From: Roseospira visakhapatnamensis
GTDB lineage: Bacteria; Pseudomonadota; Alphaproteobacteria; Rhodospirillales; Rhodospirillaceae
Assembly: GCF_014197915.1 (NCBI RefSeq)
Contig: NZ_JACIGK010000006.1
Coordinates: 62,001-126,000, forward strand
DNA: 64,000 nt
Direction: 5' to 3'
The notes below the pieces were generated by a model. That model saw nothing but the letters and a program-made list of their open reading frames with translations. It did not search any database and was not told the origin of the DNA. This document shows, one piece after another, positions 49,492 through 58,688 of this stretch. Numbering within the stretch: position 1 is the first letter of the stretch; the number at the start of each line of letters is the position of its first letter. Made by a program: the position numbers and the translations under genes.

Positions 49492-50343
49492 TCACGCCGC
49501 GCCACCGGTGACCGGCGCGGCGGTGACGACGCGGTTTCGGCCGGTGCGCTTGGCCTCGTAGAGGGCGTTGTCGGCCCGGTGCAACAGTGAGTCGAGGCTT
49601 TCGTCCGGCTCGTGCTCGGCGACGCCGAAGCTGGCCGTGAACGTCACCGTCCCGCCGTCCGGCAGGCCCACGGCGCAGACCGCCGTCGCTTCGCGTAGAC
49701 GTTCGGCGATATGCTGCCCGCATGTCAGGGGGGTGTCGGGCAGCAGCACCGCGAACTCTTCGCCCCCCAGGCGGCCGGCCAGATCCAGCGTCCGCAGGGC
49801 ACCGCGCAACACCTCGCCCATGGCGCGGAGAACGGTGTCCCCGACGGCATGTCCATGAGAGTCGTTGATGTGCTTGAACCGGTCCAGGTCGAGCATGACG
49901 GCGGTGACCGGGCCGCGCGTGCGATGGCGGCGGGCCAGTTCCCGCTCGGCCAGATGCATGAAATGGCGGCGGCCGAACAACCCGGTCAGTTCGTCGATGG
50001 TGGCCAGCCGCTGCAACTCCATGGCCAGCCGTTCCCGCTCCTCGATCTCGGTGCGCAAGACGGAATTGAGGTCGCGCAGTTCGTCAGCTTGAGCGGTCAG
50101 CCCCTGGTTGGCCTCCTGCAACTCCTCCTGCATGCGATCGCTCAGGCGCACCAGGCGGCTTTGCTCTCGGTAGCTGCGTCGATATGCCTCGGCCAGGTCG
50201 CGCACGCCCCGCGCGACTTCGTCGAGTTTGCGCACCATCTCCTCGGCGTCGCGCAGAACCCGTTCCTCGACATCGAAGAGGGTGTAGTCCCCGGAGCCGG
50301 TCTCGTGGGTGGCGGGTGTGCTCACGACCCGGGTGCTCCTCAT
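49492..50343 (-). CDS. siaD: SiaD-like diguanylate cyclase (coiled coil-GGDEF)
   Basis: This 283-aa soluble cyclase has a long coiled coil (~26-118) leading into the GGDEF domain (ATIDELTGLFGRR start). The active motif is GGEEF at ~193-197, and an RxxD inhibitory site (RTLD) lies five residues upstream. The short coiled-coil-plus-GGDEF layout matches Pseudomonas SiaD, which is switched on by unphosphorylated SiaC binding the coiled-coil stalk. The start is placed at the ATG at 50343. A GTG at 50325 with a better-spaced GAGGAG site, or a TTG at 50394, are alternatives. It is 72 bp after the siaC-like gene. Confidence 0.9.
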   Translation of the reverse strand: MRSTRVVSTPATHETGSGDYTLFDVEERVLRDAEEMVRKLDEVARGVRDLAEAYRRSYREQSRLVRLSDRMQEELQEANQGLTAQADELRDLNSVLRTEIEERERLAMELQRLATIDELTGLFGRRHFMHLAERELARRHRTRGPVTAVMLDLDRFKHINDSHGHAVGDTVLRAMGEVLRGALRTLDLAGRLGGEEFAVLLPDTPLTCGQHIAERLREATAVCAVGLPDGGTVTFTASFGVAEHEPDESLDSLLHRADNALYEAKRTGRNRVVTAAPVTGGAA

Positions 50344-50415
50344 CTTTTCGGCACCAACCAAAGGGCTGGTCGTCTGTAACGCTGGACTAACCAAGATTTA
50401 AGTGGTGGAAAAACT

Positions 50416-50820
50416 TCACGTCTTGGGGGTAGGGCGCATTCGGAACGCGGCATTCTCGAAATCCAGCCCAAAGTCCTCTCCGAATTCCTCCATTGTATCG
50501 TCGTCGGGGTGAAAATGCCAGTTGACGACCACCTCCCGGCCGCGCGCGCCGGCATCTTCCAGCATCTGGAACATGTTCATCAGGGCCTTGGCGCTGCTGC
50601 TGTTGAAATAGGTCATCGCCAGATCGAACGAGACCGGGCGGGTGTCGTCCGATTCCAGGAAAGCGCGCAGGGCGGCCAGAAGCGGCGCGAAGAAGCTCGC
50701 CGAATTCTCGGGGTATGACTCTCCCTCCAGGCGGAACCGGCCCTGGGAAAAATCGAACTCCACCAGCGGCGATCGGTCGGTGGGGGCGATCGAAATGGTA
50801 TCCATGTCCTGTCGTTGCAT
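50416..50820 (-). CDS. siaC: SiaC-like regulatory phosphoprotein (DUF1987)
   Basis: This 134-aa protein (129 if the internal ATG at 50805 is used) has the SiaC core pattern: GESYPENSASFFAPL near residues 33-47, MTYFNSSSAKALM near 69-81, and VVNWHFHPDDDTMEEFGEDF towards the end. In Pseudomonas SiaC the phospho-acceptor is a Thr in the equivalent NTSS loop; here the aligned residue is Ser (S74, NSSS). It is expected to be phosphorylated by the SiaB-like kinase and dephosphorylated by the SiaA-like phosphatase, and to bind the cyclase when unphosphorylated. It starts 3 bp after the siaB-like stop. Confidence 0.9.
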   Translation of the reverse strand: MQRQDMDTISIAPTDRSPLVEFDFSQGRFRLEGESYPENSASFFAPLLAALRAFLESDDTRPVSFDLAMTYFNSSSAKALMNMFQMLEDAGARGREVVVNWHFHPDDDTMEEFGEDFGLDFENAAFRMRPTPKT

Positions 50821-50823
50821 CTT

Positions 50824-51384
50824 TCAGATGAAGGCTTTGATGCAGAAGAACGCTTGGTTGTGTTCGGGGTCAAGCCAGACGATATCGAAGGAGATCGGTT
50901 CGCTCGACCGCCGCGCGATCTCGATCAAGCCGATGGAGGCTCCCTGACTTTCCTCCTCGGGCGGTTCCCTGAGCTTTTCCCGGTAGTACGCCTTCAGTTG
51001 GTCCTTATCAAGGCGCGCCAAGTGGGTCAGCCGTTCACGCAGCGGCTCGGCGCGGGCCGCGTCGACGACGTTGCCGCAGACGACAAAGAAGCGGTCGTCA
51101 TCGACACCGACGGTGACCATGCCGCCGCTCATCTCCGTCGGGGGCTCGGTTCCGGCAATCCGGTCGGACGAGTAACGGATGATGTTCTGCACCTGCTCGA
51201 CGAAGACGGAAAACACCCGTTTCGCGACGTTGGCGTTGGTTTCGCTCAGGGCCATGCTCTTCTTCAGCGCGTTGCCCAAGGTTGTGAGCATGTCCTCGGA
51301 AAGGTAGCCGGTGAACGAAAAAATGATTCCCTGACCGGTCAGCCAGTCTCGATATTCGTTGTAGGACTCGGCCCAGGTCGCCAT
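50824..51384 (-). CDS. siaB: SiaB-like protein kinase (DUF6272)
   Basis: This 186-aa protein belongs to the SiaB kinase family, a divergent GHKL-type fold. Visible family features are IIFSFTGYLSEDML near residues 22-35, a VFSVFVEQVQNIIRYS helix (about 62-77) carrying the N-box-like Glu and Asn, and GMVTVGVDDDRFFVVCGN. A late GASIGLIEIARRS segment corresponds to the glycine-rich nucleotide loop. It phosphorylates SiaC in the known system. The start is uncertain: 51384 gives the most family-like N-terminus, and 51426 is the longer option. It is the first gene of the operon, 101 bp after the coxE-like stop and just past a strong hairpin. Confidence 0.87.
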   Translation of the reverse strand: MATWAESYNEYRDWLTGQGIIFSFTGYLSEDMLTTLGNALKKSMALSETNANVAKRVFSVFVEQVQNIIRYSSDRIAGTEPPTEMSGGMVTVGVDDDRFFVVCGNVVDAARAEPLRERLTHLARLDKDQLKAYYREKLREPPEEESQGASIGLIEIARRSSEPISFDIVWLDPEHNQAFFCIKAFI

Positions 51385-51440
51385 CGCGCGCTCATTTCCC
51401 AATGCCCTCACGATGCCTGTGACCATGATCCAAGACGGCG

Positions 51441-51478
51441 CCCGGGGCAACGACGAAGTGATGCCGTCCTGCCCCGGG
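51441..51478 (-). terminator. Hairpin between coxE-like gene and Sia operon
   Basis: A perfect 9-bp stem (CCCGGGGCA / TGCCCCGGG) with a 20-nt loop begins 8 bp beyond the coxE-like stop. It should end cox transcription, leaving about 57 bp (51385-51440) for the Sia promoter if transcription is independent. Confidence 0.6.
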
Positions 51479-51485
51479 TTCGATG

Positions 51486-52713
51486 TCAGGCCGGCATGCG
51501 TCCGCGCCAGGCGCGGGCGGCCTCCAGGCGGCGCGGGCTGCGGCCGGCGGCGTGGTCGGACACGGCGCGGACCAACTCCGCCAGGCTGTCCAGGCTGTGC
51601 GACGGGCGGAAGTCGTCCACATGCGGCAACATGGCGCGCACGCCCGCGGCCCTGGGCTGGAAGCCGTCCCAGCGCAGCAGCGGGTTGAGCCACACCAGCC
51701 GCCGGCAGGAGCGATGCAATCGGGCCATGGGCCGCGCCAGGCCCTCGGCGCCGGCCTGATCCAGGCCGTCGGTCATCAGCAGCACCAGGGCGCCTTGACC
51801 GAGCACGCGACGGGACCAGTGGCGGTTGAAGGCCGTCAGGCAGTCGCCGATGCGCGTGCCGCCGGCCCAGTCGGGCATGGCCGCCGCCGCCGCGTCCATG
51901 GCCTGGTCGGGGTCGCGGTCGCGCAGGGGACGGGTGACGTTGGTCAGCCGGGTCCCGAAGACGAAGCCATGGAAGTGGGGCTCCCGGTTGGCCAGGCCAT
52001 GCATCAGGCGCAGGAACACGCGCGCGTAGCGGTCCATGGAGCCGCTGATGTCGCAAAGGGCGACCACGGTGGGCGGGCGCGGCTCCGGCGCGGTCCGCCG
52101 CAGGGGGATGACGTCGCCCCCGAACCGCAGGCCGGCCTTGAGGGACGCGCGCAGGTCCACCCGGCGCCCATGGGGGTGCGGGGCATGGCGGCGCGTGCGG
52201 ACCGTCAACGGGGGCAGAACCAGGGCGTCGATCAGGCGTTGGGTCTGGCGGAAGTCGTCGGCGCTCATCTTATCGAAATCGAGGGTGCCGAGGCGCTCCC
52301 GGTCGGACCAGTCCAGGTCCACGTTCAGGCGCTGTTCGGGGGTGGGGCGGTCGCGATCGGCGGGCGGTGGAGGCTGTTGAGCGCCCAGGGCGTCGCGCAG
52401 CCGCTGGGATCCGGCGGGGTCTTCTCCCGGCGTGGTCAGGCGCGGCAGCAGCAGGCCCATCATGCGGCCCAGCAGGTCGGGGTCCTTCCAGAAGATGTGA
52501 AAGGCTTCATCGAACAGGGCCAGGTCCTGGTGGCGGCGCAGCAGCACGGCGGACAGGGCGGCGCGTAGGTCGGCGCGGTTGGCCACGCCCACCGCCTCCA
52601 CGGCCCGCAGCGCGTCCAGGGTGTCCCCCGGGCCGACGCGCATCCCGGCGGCACGCAGCGCCCGGGCGAACTGCATGACGTTGTCGGCCAGCTTGCCCCC
52701 GGGCGGGCCGGCC

Positions 52714-52730
<17 letters not shown>
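51486..52730 (-). CDS. coxE: CoxE-like VWA-domain protein
   Basis: This 414-aa protein has an all-helical N-terminal half and a C-terminal von Willebrand A domain. Its MIDAS motif is CDISGSM near residue 225, with further metal-site segments near WAGGTRIG and LMTDGLD. CoxE works with the MoxR-type ATPase CoxD in maturing the molybdenum-copper or molybdenum centre of CO-dehydrogenase-type enzymes. The GTG start at 52730 overlaps the coxD stop by 17 bp, implying coupling. A downstream start near MQFARAL is possible, since the ribosome site is weak. Confidence 0.88.
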
Positions 52731-53676
<946 letters not shown>

Positions 53677-53715
53677 GGGGGACCTCTCCGGGGTGTGGAC
53701 GGCGGGGCAGGGGTG

Positions 53716-53733
53716 TCGTACATTGATGTACGA
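53716..53733. promoter_or_regulatory. Perfect palindrome upstream of hicA, probable operator
   Basis: The arms TCGTACAT and ATGTACGA are separated by TG, 70 bp before hicA and 40 bp before coxD. HicB antitoxins with a C-terminal DNA-binding domain autoregulate by binding such palindromes. The site could therefore also affect coxD, transcribed in the other direction. Confidence 0.65.
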
Positions 53734-53802
53734 AATGCGTTTTTCACTTGGTTGTTTTTGCGCGTTCCCGCAGTCTATGCGCAAGGCTGACGGGAGGCGC
53801 GC

Positions 53803-54003
53803 ATGCCGACACGGGACCAGTTCCTGAGGGCGTTACGGAGGGAGTGTCGAAAAGCTGGCTATGTCCTGCTCCTCGACACCAAAAAAGGCAAAGGTTCACA
53901 TATTGAGGTTTCCGTGGGGTCGAGATCGACCTACGTGAAGGACGGCGAACTCTCTCCAGATTACATGAGGCTTGTCCGCAAGCAACTTGGCTTCAAAAGG
54001 TAA
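53803..54003 (+). CDS. hicA: HicA-family mRNA interferase toxin
   Basis: This 66-aa protein has the HicA double-stranded RNA-binding-like fold, with the catalytic His in the GKGSHIEV motif near residue 33. GELSPDYMRLVRKQLG forms the C-terminal helix. The family cleaves mRNA independently of ribosomes and is neutralised by HicB. It is the usual size, lies 27 bp before hicB, and is the only gene pair on this strand within the cox region. Confidence 0.88.
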   Translation: MPTRDQFLRALRRECRKAGYVLLLDTKKGKGSHIEVSVGSRSTYVKDGELSPDYMRLVRKQLGFKR

Positions 54004-54030
54004 CCCTGTTGCAAGATGAGGAGGTGTGTC

Positions 54031-54471
54031 GTGAATCTGTCCTATCCCGTCACGGTCGAAAATTATCCCGATACCTGGATCGTTCAGTTCATTGATATCC
54101 CCGGGGCGATTACCGAGGGTAAGACCCGCGAGGAGGCCCTGCACAATGCCGAAGACTGCCTGGACGTCGCCTTGCTCTGCCTGTTCGACGACGGCGATCC
54201 CTTCCCACCGACGGCCTCGTCCGAGGGGGACGCCTGGGTCTCGCCCACCGCGCCCATCGCCGCCAAGCTGGCCGTGATGATGGCCTGGCGGGACAGCGGC
54301 CTCAGCAAGAGCGACTTGGCCCGCCGCCTGCGCAAGTCCGAGTCCGAGGTGCGCACCCGCATCCTCAACCCCCGCCACAACACCGCCCTGGCCACCCTGG
54401 ACGCCGCCGCGCGGGCGCTGGGATCGCGGCTGACGGTGGACATTGCTCCTGTGTCGGGATCGCAGGCTTGA
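54031..54471 (+). CDS. hicB: HicB-family antitoxin with C-terminal helix-turn-helix
   Basis: This 146-aa protein has an N-terminal partial RNase-H-like HicB domain (YPVTVENYPDTWIVQFIDIPG, then EGKTREEALHNAEDCL). A C-terminal helix-turn-helix (GLSKSDLARRLRKSES) is suited to autoregulation. The GTG start at 54031 is chosen because GAGGAGG lies 6 bp upstream; an ATG five codons earlier overlaps that site. It neutralises HicA. A hairpin separates its 3' end from the convergent coxM. Confidence 0.9.
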   Translation: MNLSYPVTVENYPDTWIVQFIDIPGAITEGKTREEALHNAEDCLDVALLCLFDDGDPFPPTASSEGDAWVSPTAPIAAKLAVMMAWRDSGLSKSDLARRLRKSESEVRTRILNPRHNTALATLDAAARALGSRLTVDIAPVSGSQA

Positions 54472-54511
54472 GGTGGGGGATCGCCCGCTGCCCGCTGCCA
54501 GTATGGGAGAC

Positions 54512-54536
54512 GGCGGCCGGCCGTTGGCCAGCCGCC
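54512..54536. terminator. Bidirectional hairpin between hicB and coxM
   Basis: GGCGGC pairs with GCCGCC around an inner GGCC-GTT-GGCC stem, with one mismatch between stems. It is in the 75-bp gap between the convergent genes. Confidence 0.55.
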
Positions 54537-54546
54537 CTACGCTGAT

Positions 54547-55344
54547 TTACCCTCCGCACGCCGCCACCGCGCGCGCCGCCAGGACGGAAACCAGCGCTGC
54601 CCGGTACGCCGGGGTCGCGTGCAGGTCGCTGTTCAGGCCATCGGCCGAAATGGTCACGGCCTTCGCGGCGGCCGGCGAGAAATCGGCGGCGAGCGCCACC
54701 TCCAGCGCCGTGGCGCGCAAGGCATAAGGGGCCGCGCCGGTGACGCCGACGCGCACCGCCCCCCCGGGCATGCGCGCCACCATCACCCCGGCGATGGCGT
54801 ACCCCGAGGCCGCCTGCGCGAACTTGGCGTAGGCGGCGACCTCGGGAATGGGGAAGGCGATTTCGGTGATCAGTTCGCCCGGCTCCAGGGCGGTGGTGAA
54901 CAGGTCCTGGAAGTAGTCGTCCCCGGCAATCTCCCGCCGGTTGGTGCGCACGGTGGCGCCCAGCCCGATGACGGCGGCGGGGTAGTCGGCGGACGGATCG
55001 GCATTGGCCACGGAGCCGCCGATGGTGCCCCGGTTGCGCACCTGGGCATCGCCGATCTGGCTGGCCAGATGGGCCAGCGCCGGAATGGCGCCGGCCACCG
55101 TGTCGGACGCCGCCACCTCGGCATGGCGCGTGCCCGCGCCGATGATGACGTGATCGCCCTCCCGGCGGATGCCGCGCAGGGCCTCGATCCCGCCCAGGTC
55201 CACCAGCGCGTCGGGCATGGCCAGGCGTTGCTTGAGGGTGGGTATCAGGGTCTGCCCCCCGGACAGGAACTGGATGTCGTCGCTGGTGATCAGGGCCACG
55301 GCCTCGTCGATGGAGGACGGCCGGTGATACTCGAAGGCGTACAT
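54547..55344 (-). CDS. coxM: CoxM-like FAD-binding subunit of molybdenum hydroxylase
   Basis: This 265-aa FAD subunit passes electrons from the Fe-S subunit to an acceptor. Flavin-binding motifs of the family are present: LSGGQTLIP near residue 31 and TIGGSVANADPSADYPA near 110, then the DYFQDLFTTAL segment. It is about 20 residues shorter than many CoxM proteins, mostly at the C-terminus. It starts 25 bp after coxL on the same strand and is the last gene before the inserted hicAB pair. Confidence 0.92.
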   Translation of the reverse strand: MYAFEYHRPSSIDEAVALITSDDIQFLSGGQTLIPTLKQRLAMPDALVDLGGIEALRGIRREGDHVIIGAGTRHAEVAASDTVAGAIPALAHLASQIGDAQVRNRGTIGGSVANADPSADYPAAVIGLGATVRTNRREIAGDDYFQDLFTTALEPGELITEIAFPIPEVAAYAKFAQAASGYAIAGVMVARMPGGAVRVGVTGAAPYALRATALEVALAADFSPAAAKAVTISADGLNSDLHATPAYRAALVSVLAARAVAACGG

Positions 55345-55369
55345 GCGATGATCTCCCCGAACCGTGACC

Positions 55370-57763
55370 CTATTCCGCCGCCCGGGCGGGGGCGCGCGCG
55401 TCCTGAATGGCCTGCCAGACCGCGAGCGGCGTCGCCGGCATGGCGATATCCTCGACCCCCAGCGGTTCCAGCGCGTCCAGGATGGCGTTGATGATCGCTG
55501 GCGGGCTGCCGATGGCGCCGGCCTCGCCGCAGCCCTTGGCCCCCAGCGGATTGTGGGTGCAGGGCGTGCAGGTGAAGTCGAAGCGATAGTCCGGGATGTC
55601 GGCGGCGCGCGGCATGGCGTAGTCCATGTAGCTACCGGTCATCAACTGGCCGTCATCGTCATAGGCGCAGCCCTCCAGCAGCGCCTGGCCCAGCCCCTGG
55701 GCGACGCCGCCGTGCACCTGGCCCTCGACGATCATGGGGTTGATGATGGTGCCGAAGTCGTCCACCGCCGTGAACCGCTCCACGCTGACCCGGCCGGTGT
55801 CCGGGTCCACCTCCACCTCGCAGACATAGGTCCCGGCGGGGAAGGTGAAGTTGGCCGGGTCGTAGAAGGCGCTTTCGTCCAGGCCGGGTTCCAGGGTGTC
55901 GTGCGGGAAGTTGTGCGGCACGTAGGCCTGGAAGGCGACCTCGCCCATGGTCAGCGACCGGTCCGTGCCGGCCACCCGGAAGGCGCCGTCCGAGAACTCG
56001 ACATCGCCCTCGCCGGCCTCCAGCATGTGGGCGGCGATCTTGCGGCCCTTGTCGATGATCTTGTCCATGGCGCGGACGATGGCCGACCCCCCCACCGCCA
56101 GCGAGCGCGACCCATAGGTGCCCATGCCGAAGGGAATGCGGCTGGTGTCACCGTGCACGATCTCCACGTTGGCCATGGGCACGCCCAGGCGGTCGGCGAC
56201 GATCTGGGCGAAGGTCGTTTCGTGGCCCTGGCCGTGGCTGTGGCTGCCGGTGAACACGGTGACCGAGCCAGTGGGGTTCATGCGCACCTCGGCGGCCTCG
56301 TACAGGCCGGCCCGCGCCCCCAGGGCACCGGCCACGGCGGAGGGGGCGATGCCGCAGGCCTCGATGTAGCAGGACAGGCCCCGGCCGCGCAGCTTGCCCT
56401 TGGCCTCCGAGGCGGCCCGGCGCTCGGCGAAGATCGCGTACTCCGACAGGTCGAGCGCCCGGTTCAGGCTGGCCTCGTAGTCGCCGGTGTCATAGGCCAG
56501 GGCCACCGGCGTCTGGTAGGGGAACTGGTCGGGCTGGATGAAGTTGCGCCGGCGCAGGTCCGCCGGGTCCATGTCCAGTTCGTGGGCCGCCTTCTCGACG
56601 ATCCGCTCCAGCAGGTAGGTGGCCTCCGGACGGCCGGCGCCGCGATAGGCGTCCACGGGCGTGGTGTGGGTGAACAGCGCCTTGACCTCGGCGTAAATGG
56701 CCGGGGTGCGGTACTGACCCGCGAGAAGCGTGGCATACAGGTACGTCGGCACGCATGAGGCGAAGGTGGACAGGTAGGCGCCCATGTTGGCCAGCGTCCG
56801 CACCCGCAGCCCGACGAAGTGGCCCTCGGCGTCCAACGCGAGTTCGGCGGTGGTCACATGGTCGCGGCCATGACAGTCGGTCATGAAGGATTCCGAGCGG
56901 TCGGCGGTCCACTTGACCGGGCGGCCCACCTTGGCTGCGGCCCAGGTGACCACCGCTTCCTCGGCATAATGGAAGATCTTGGAGCCGAAGCCGCCCCCCA
57001 CGTCCGGGGCCACCACCCGCACCTTGTGCTCGGGCAGGTTCAGGACGAAGGCGCACATCAGCAGCCGGATCACGTGCGGATTCTGGCTGGTGGTGGTCAG
57101 GGTGTAGGACCCGTCCGCCGGATCGTACTCGCCGAGGGCCGCGCGCGGTTCGACGGCATTGGGAATCAGGCGGTTGTTGACCAGGTCCAGCCGGGTGACA
57201 TGGGCGGCGCCGGCGAAGGCGGCGTCGGCGGCGGCCTTGTCGCCAATGTCCCAGTCGTAGCAGACGTTGCCGGGCACGTCGTCGTGGACCAGCGGCGCGC
57301 CGGGGCGGGCGGCATCGGCCACGTGGGCGACGGCCGGCAGCGGGTCGTAGTCCACCACCACGGCCTCGGCGCCGTCGCGGGCGGCGTGGCGGTTCTCGGC
57401 CAGCACCACCGCGACCGCGTCGCCGACGGTGCGCACCCGGTCGAGGGCCAGGGGCGGGTGCGGCGGTTCCTGCATGGGCACGCCGCCCTTGCCGATCACC
57501 TGCCAGCCGCAGGGCAGGCCGCCGATGCCCTCGGCGGCCATGTCGGCGCCGGTCAGCACCGCCACCACCCCCGGAATGGCCATGGCGGGCGCGCCGTCGA
57601 CATCCAGCACGCGGGCGTGGGCGTGTGGGGAGCGCACGAAGCAGGCGTGCACCTGCCCCGGGCGGTGAAGGTCGTCGGTGTACCGGCCGCGACCGGTGAG
57701 GAAGCGGGCGTCCTCGGTGCGCTTGACCGAGGTGCCGACGGTCCTGGTGGCGGTCTCCGTCAT
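55370..57763 (-). CDS. coxL: Molybdopterin-binding large subunit, form II CO-dehydrogenase-like (CoxL)
   Basis: This is the 797-aa catalytic subunit of a xanthine-oxidase-family enzyme with bound molybdopterin cytosine dinucleotide. It has the early [19 protein letters not shown] start and QNPHVIR near residue 235. The active-site loop is AYRGAGR near residue 375, the form II signature, in place of the Cys-containing form I motif of proven CO oxidisers. The catalytic Glu is in GCGEAGAIG near residue 752. The ATG at 57763 has a GGAGG site and starts 4 bp after coxS. Its true substrate is uncertain: form II enzymes may oxidise CO poorly or use other aromatic or aldehyde substrates. Confidence 0.92.
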   Translation of the reverse strand: MTETATRTVGTSVKRTEDARFLTGRGRYTDDLHRPGQVHACFVRSPHAHARVLDVDGAPAMAIPGVVAVLTGADMAAEGIGGLPCGWQVIGKGGVPMQEPPHPPLALDRVRTVGDAVAVVLAENRHAARDGAEAVVVDYDPLPAVAHVADAARPGAPLVHDDVPGNVCYDWDIGDKAAADAAFAGAAHVTRLDLVNNRLIPNAVEPRAALGEYDPADGSYTLTTTSQNPHVIRLLMCAFVLNLPEHKVRVVAPDVGGGFGSKIFHYAEEAVVTWAAAKVGRPVKWTADRSESFMTDCHGRDHVTTAELALDAEGHFVGLRVRTLANMGAYLSTFASCVPTYLYATLLAGQYRTPAIYAEVKALFTHTTPVDAYRGAGRPEATYLLERIVEKAAHELDMDPADLRRRNFIQPDQFPYQTPVALAYDTGDYEASLNRALDLSEYAIFAERRAASEAKGKLRGRGLSCYIEACGIAPSAVAGALGARAGLYEAAEVRMNPTGSVTVFTGSHSHGQGHETTFAQIVADRLGVPMANVEIVHGDTSRIPFGMGTYGSRSLAVGGSAIVRAMDKIIDKGRKIAAHMLEAGEGDVEFSDGAFRVAGTDRSLTMGEVAFQAYVPHNFPHDTLEPGLDESAFYDPANFTFPAGTYVCEVEVDPDTGRVSVERFTAVDDFGTIINPMIVEGQVHGGVAQGLGQALLEGCAYDDDGQLMTGSYMDYAMPRAADIPDYRFDFTCTPCTHNPLGAKGCGEAGAIGSPPAIINAILDALEPLGVEDIAMPATPLAVWQAIQDARAPARAAE

Positions 57764-57767
57764 GGCC

Positions 57768-58250
<483 letters not shown>

Positions 58251-58688
58251 GGGGTGCGGCTCCTCCCTGCGGGGGGCCGGCCGGCGTCGGTGCCGCGCCG
58301 AACCCTTGTCTGACGGGACCCTTTGGTCTTGCGGGATCCCTTGATCTCTTGGGATCCCCGGATCGGCAGGGATCCTCTATGGTCCGGCGGTGGTCCGGCG
58401 TCGACGAGAGACGGCACGGCCCCGTCACGAGATGATCCCGGAGCCTCCCGGCGGGAGGTTCGGCTTGGTGCGCGCGACGCGACACAGGGAAAAGACAATG
58501 GGCCCGGCGACGCGTGGCCGGGGCGGGCATCCTCCCTCGTCGTCTCGGACCTTGATGGTGTCTGGAGCACACCTTGAGTCCGGTGTTGGTTGAGTCTTAC
58601 GCTACGGAAACGATCGGAACTCTGTCAACCGCCGTGCGCCGCCCTCCCGGGTCCGTGCGGGACGGTGGCATGCCGAGAGGGACCTCCC
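58251..58688. promoter_or_regulatory. Divergent region between coxS and coxF/xdhC
   Basis: This 438-bp gap separates two divergent genes. It contains a four-copy 18-bp repeat array (58304-58375), starting about 54 bp upstream of coxS. Right after that, an 11-bp near-exact tandem (TGGTCCGGCGG / TGGTCCGGCGT, 58380-58401) follows. No gene is credible in the gap. It probably holds the cox promoter and its regulator sites. Confidence 0.5.
58304..58375 (-). repeat. Four imperfect 18-bp tandem repeats upstream of coxS
   Basis: On the minus strand, consecutive 18-bp units begin GGATCCCTGCC, GGATCCCAAGAG, GGATCCCGCAAG and GGGTCCCGTCAG. The GG(A/G)TCCC start recurs every 18 bp exactly, while the rest of each unit drifts. 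The regular phase suggests an iterated protein-binding site in the cox leader or promoter, or simple slippage. Confidence 0.7.

Noticed and set aside
58304-58375. Possible CRISPR array
   Set aside because: The 18-bp units are directly adjacent with no spacers and there are no cas genes.
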